Shown: one piece after another, positions 5,724-6,397 of the stretch
Numbering within the stretch: the stretch's first letter is position 1
Layout: each line of letters starts with the position of its first letter
NCBI GenBank assembly: GCA_023230985.1
Contig: JALNWH010000108.1
Span: 1-6,397, forward strand
Length of the DNA stretch: 6,397 bases
Direction: 5' to 3'
Source: Bacillota bacterium
GTDB lineage: Bacteria > Bacillota > Clostridia > Lutisporales > Lutisporaceae
The notes under the pieces: model-generated
Told to the model about the DNA's origin: nothing
Seen by the model: only the letters and a program-made list of their open reading frames with translations
Database searches by the model: none
Translations under genes and position numbers: made by a program

Positions 5724-6397
5724 TTAGATACCTTTACCTCTACGTTTTTTAATAAAATAATATACAATAAACGCTATTACTCCTAAAATAATAATATATG
5801 GAATAGCGCTGATAGCAACAATGAATAAAGATTCCGCTCCTCTTATTATATTATTCATTGCCTTGATTAGACCTTTATAAGCCCTTCCCCATATTGTAGA
5901 AACATCAATACTCGATAACTCTGCATCCTTTGTTTCCCTTAAATCTATATAAAGAGAAGACATGCTAACTTGTTTATCCCAGCGCTTTATATCCGTACTC
6001 ATCAACTCAATATCGCTTCTCACTCGATTTAACTCATTTTCTATTTTTAAAATTTCATCCACATTTTTCGCCAAATCCAGAAGCTCTCTCAGCCTATCTT
6101 CCTGAGTTCTTAAATTTTTTACCCTTGTAGCAGTATCATAATATACATCACTTATATCAACTGAACTGGTACTTTCATTTGAAGTCTCACCAATAGTTTT
6201 GATTTCGTCTAAAATTATTTGGAATTTATCAAAAGGTATTCTTATAGAAATGTTTCCGCTTTTAATCTTTTTTTGTTTACCTTCTATATAATAAGTACCG
6301 TTATTATCGGCATAAGAATTTTCAACATAGCCTCCATATTTCTTTGTCAAATCTATAATAGACTTCATGCTGCTGTCAAAATCCACCACTTGAAGAG
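5724..6397 (-). CDS. DUF4349-domain membrane-anchored protein, 5' end missing
   Basis: The frame is open through the right edge, so the N-terminus (probably a signal peptide or lipoprotein signal plus a linker) lies outside; 223 whole residues are visible. A GTG at 6389 could be read as a start but upstream codons (Leu-Gln) remain open and the domain is already under way. Visible features typical of DUF4349 are the helix before KKYGGYVENS, the strand ISIRIPFDKFQIILDEI, SVDISDVYYDTATRVKNL, the coiled-coil run TQEDRLRELLDLAKNVDEIL and KIENELNRVRSDIELM, then VSMSSLYIDLRE. Near the C-terminus is one strong membrane helix (LFIVAISAIPYIIILGVIAF and on) followed by the basic tail KKRRGKGI, so the domain should face outside with the tail in the cytoplasm. 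The biochemical role of the family is unknown to me. The gene appears to be transcribed separately from the chemoreceptor, which has its own promoter. Confidence 0.88.
   Translation of the reverse strand, partial: LQVVDFDSSMKSIIDLTKKYGGYVENSYADNNGTYYIEGKQKKIKSGNISIRIPFDKFQIILDEIKTIGETSNESTSSVDISDVYYDTATRVKNLRTQEDRLRELLDLAKNVDEILKIENELNRVRSDIELMSTDIKRWDKQVSMSSLYIDLRETKDAELSSIDVSTIWGRAYKGLIKAMNNIIRGAESLFIVAISAIPYIIILGVIAFIVYYFIKKRRGKGI

Noticed and set aside
5719..5730. Short dyad TATCT-TT-AGATA at the DUF4349 stop codon
   Set aside because: A five-pair AT-rich stem with a two-base loop is not a credible terminator or operator and is expected by chance in such DNA.

Overview
The window is about one third G+C and every supported gene lies on the minus strand. 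Gene families, strong GGAGG-type ribosome binding sites, a textbook sigma-A promoter and a proofreading-dead DNA polymerase I all point to a low-GC Gram-positive bacterium, most likely a motile member of the Clostridia or a related class. This placement is an inference from gene content and style; I cannot name a genus.

Read in the direction of transcription (right to left), the window opens with the 3' two-thirds or so of a DUF4349-family membrane-anchored protein (6397 to 5724, 5' end outside the window). A 237-base gap follows. It holds what looks like a remnant of a dispersed, hairpin-forming repeat (about 5639-5710) and then a consensus promoter (TTGACA, 17 bases, TATAAT). That promoter should drive a complete methyl-accepting chemotaxis protein with a periplasm-type dCache sensor (5486 to 3489). 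A probable intrinsic terminator overlaps its stop codon, and a 130-base AT-rich gap separates it from the next unit.

The second unit is a tight housekeeping cluster: polA (3358 to 755), coaE (735 to 136) and the first 43 codons of a probable nicotinate phosphoribosyltransferase (129 to 1, running off the left edge). The gaps are 19 and 6 bases, so the three are very likely co-transcribed. The cluster links DNA repair and Okazaki fragment processing with the last step of CoA synthesis and, probably, NAD salvage. The link between the functions is positional; no direct interaction is implied.

I see no rRNA, tRNA, CRISPR array, intact insertion sequence, phage gene or defence gene, and no convincing undescribed system. 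The points most worth a second look are the seven-G tract that serves as the coaE ribosome binding site, the TTG start and five-codon minileader at the coaE/phosphoribosyltransferase junction, and the repeat remnant just upstream of the chemoreceptor promoter.
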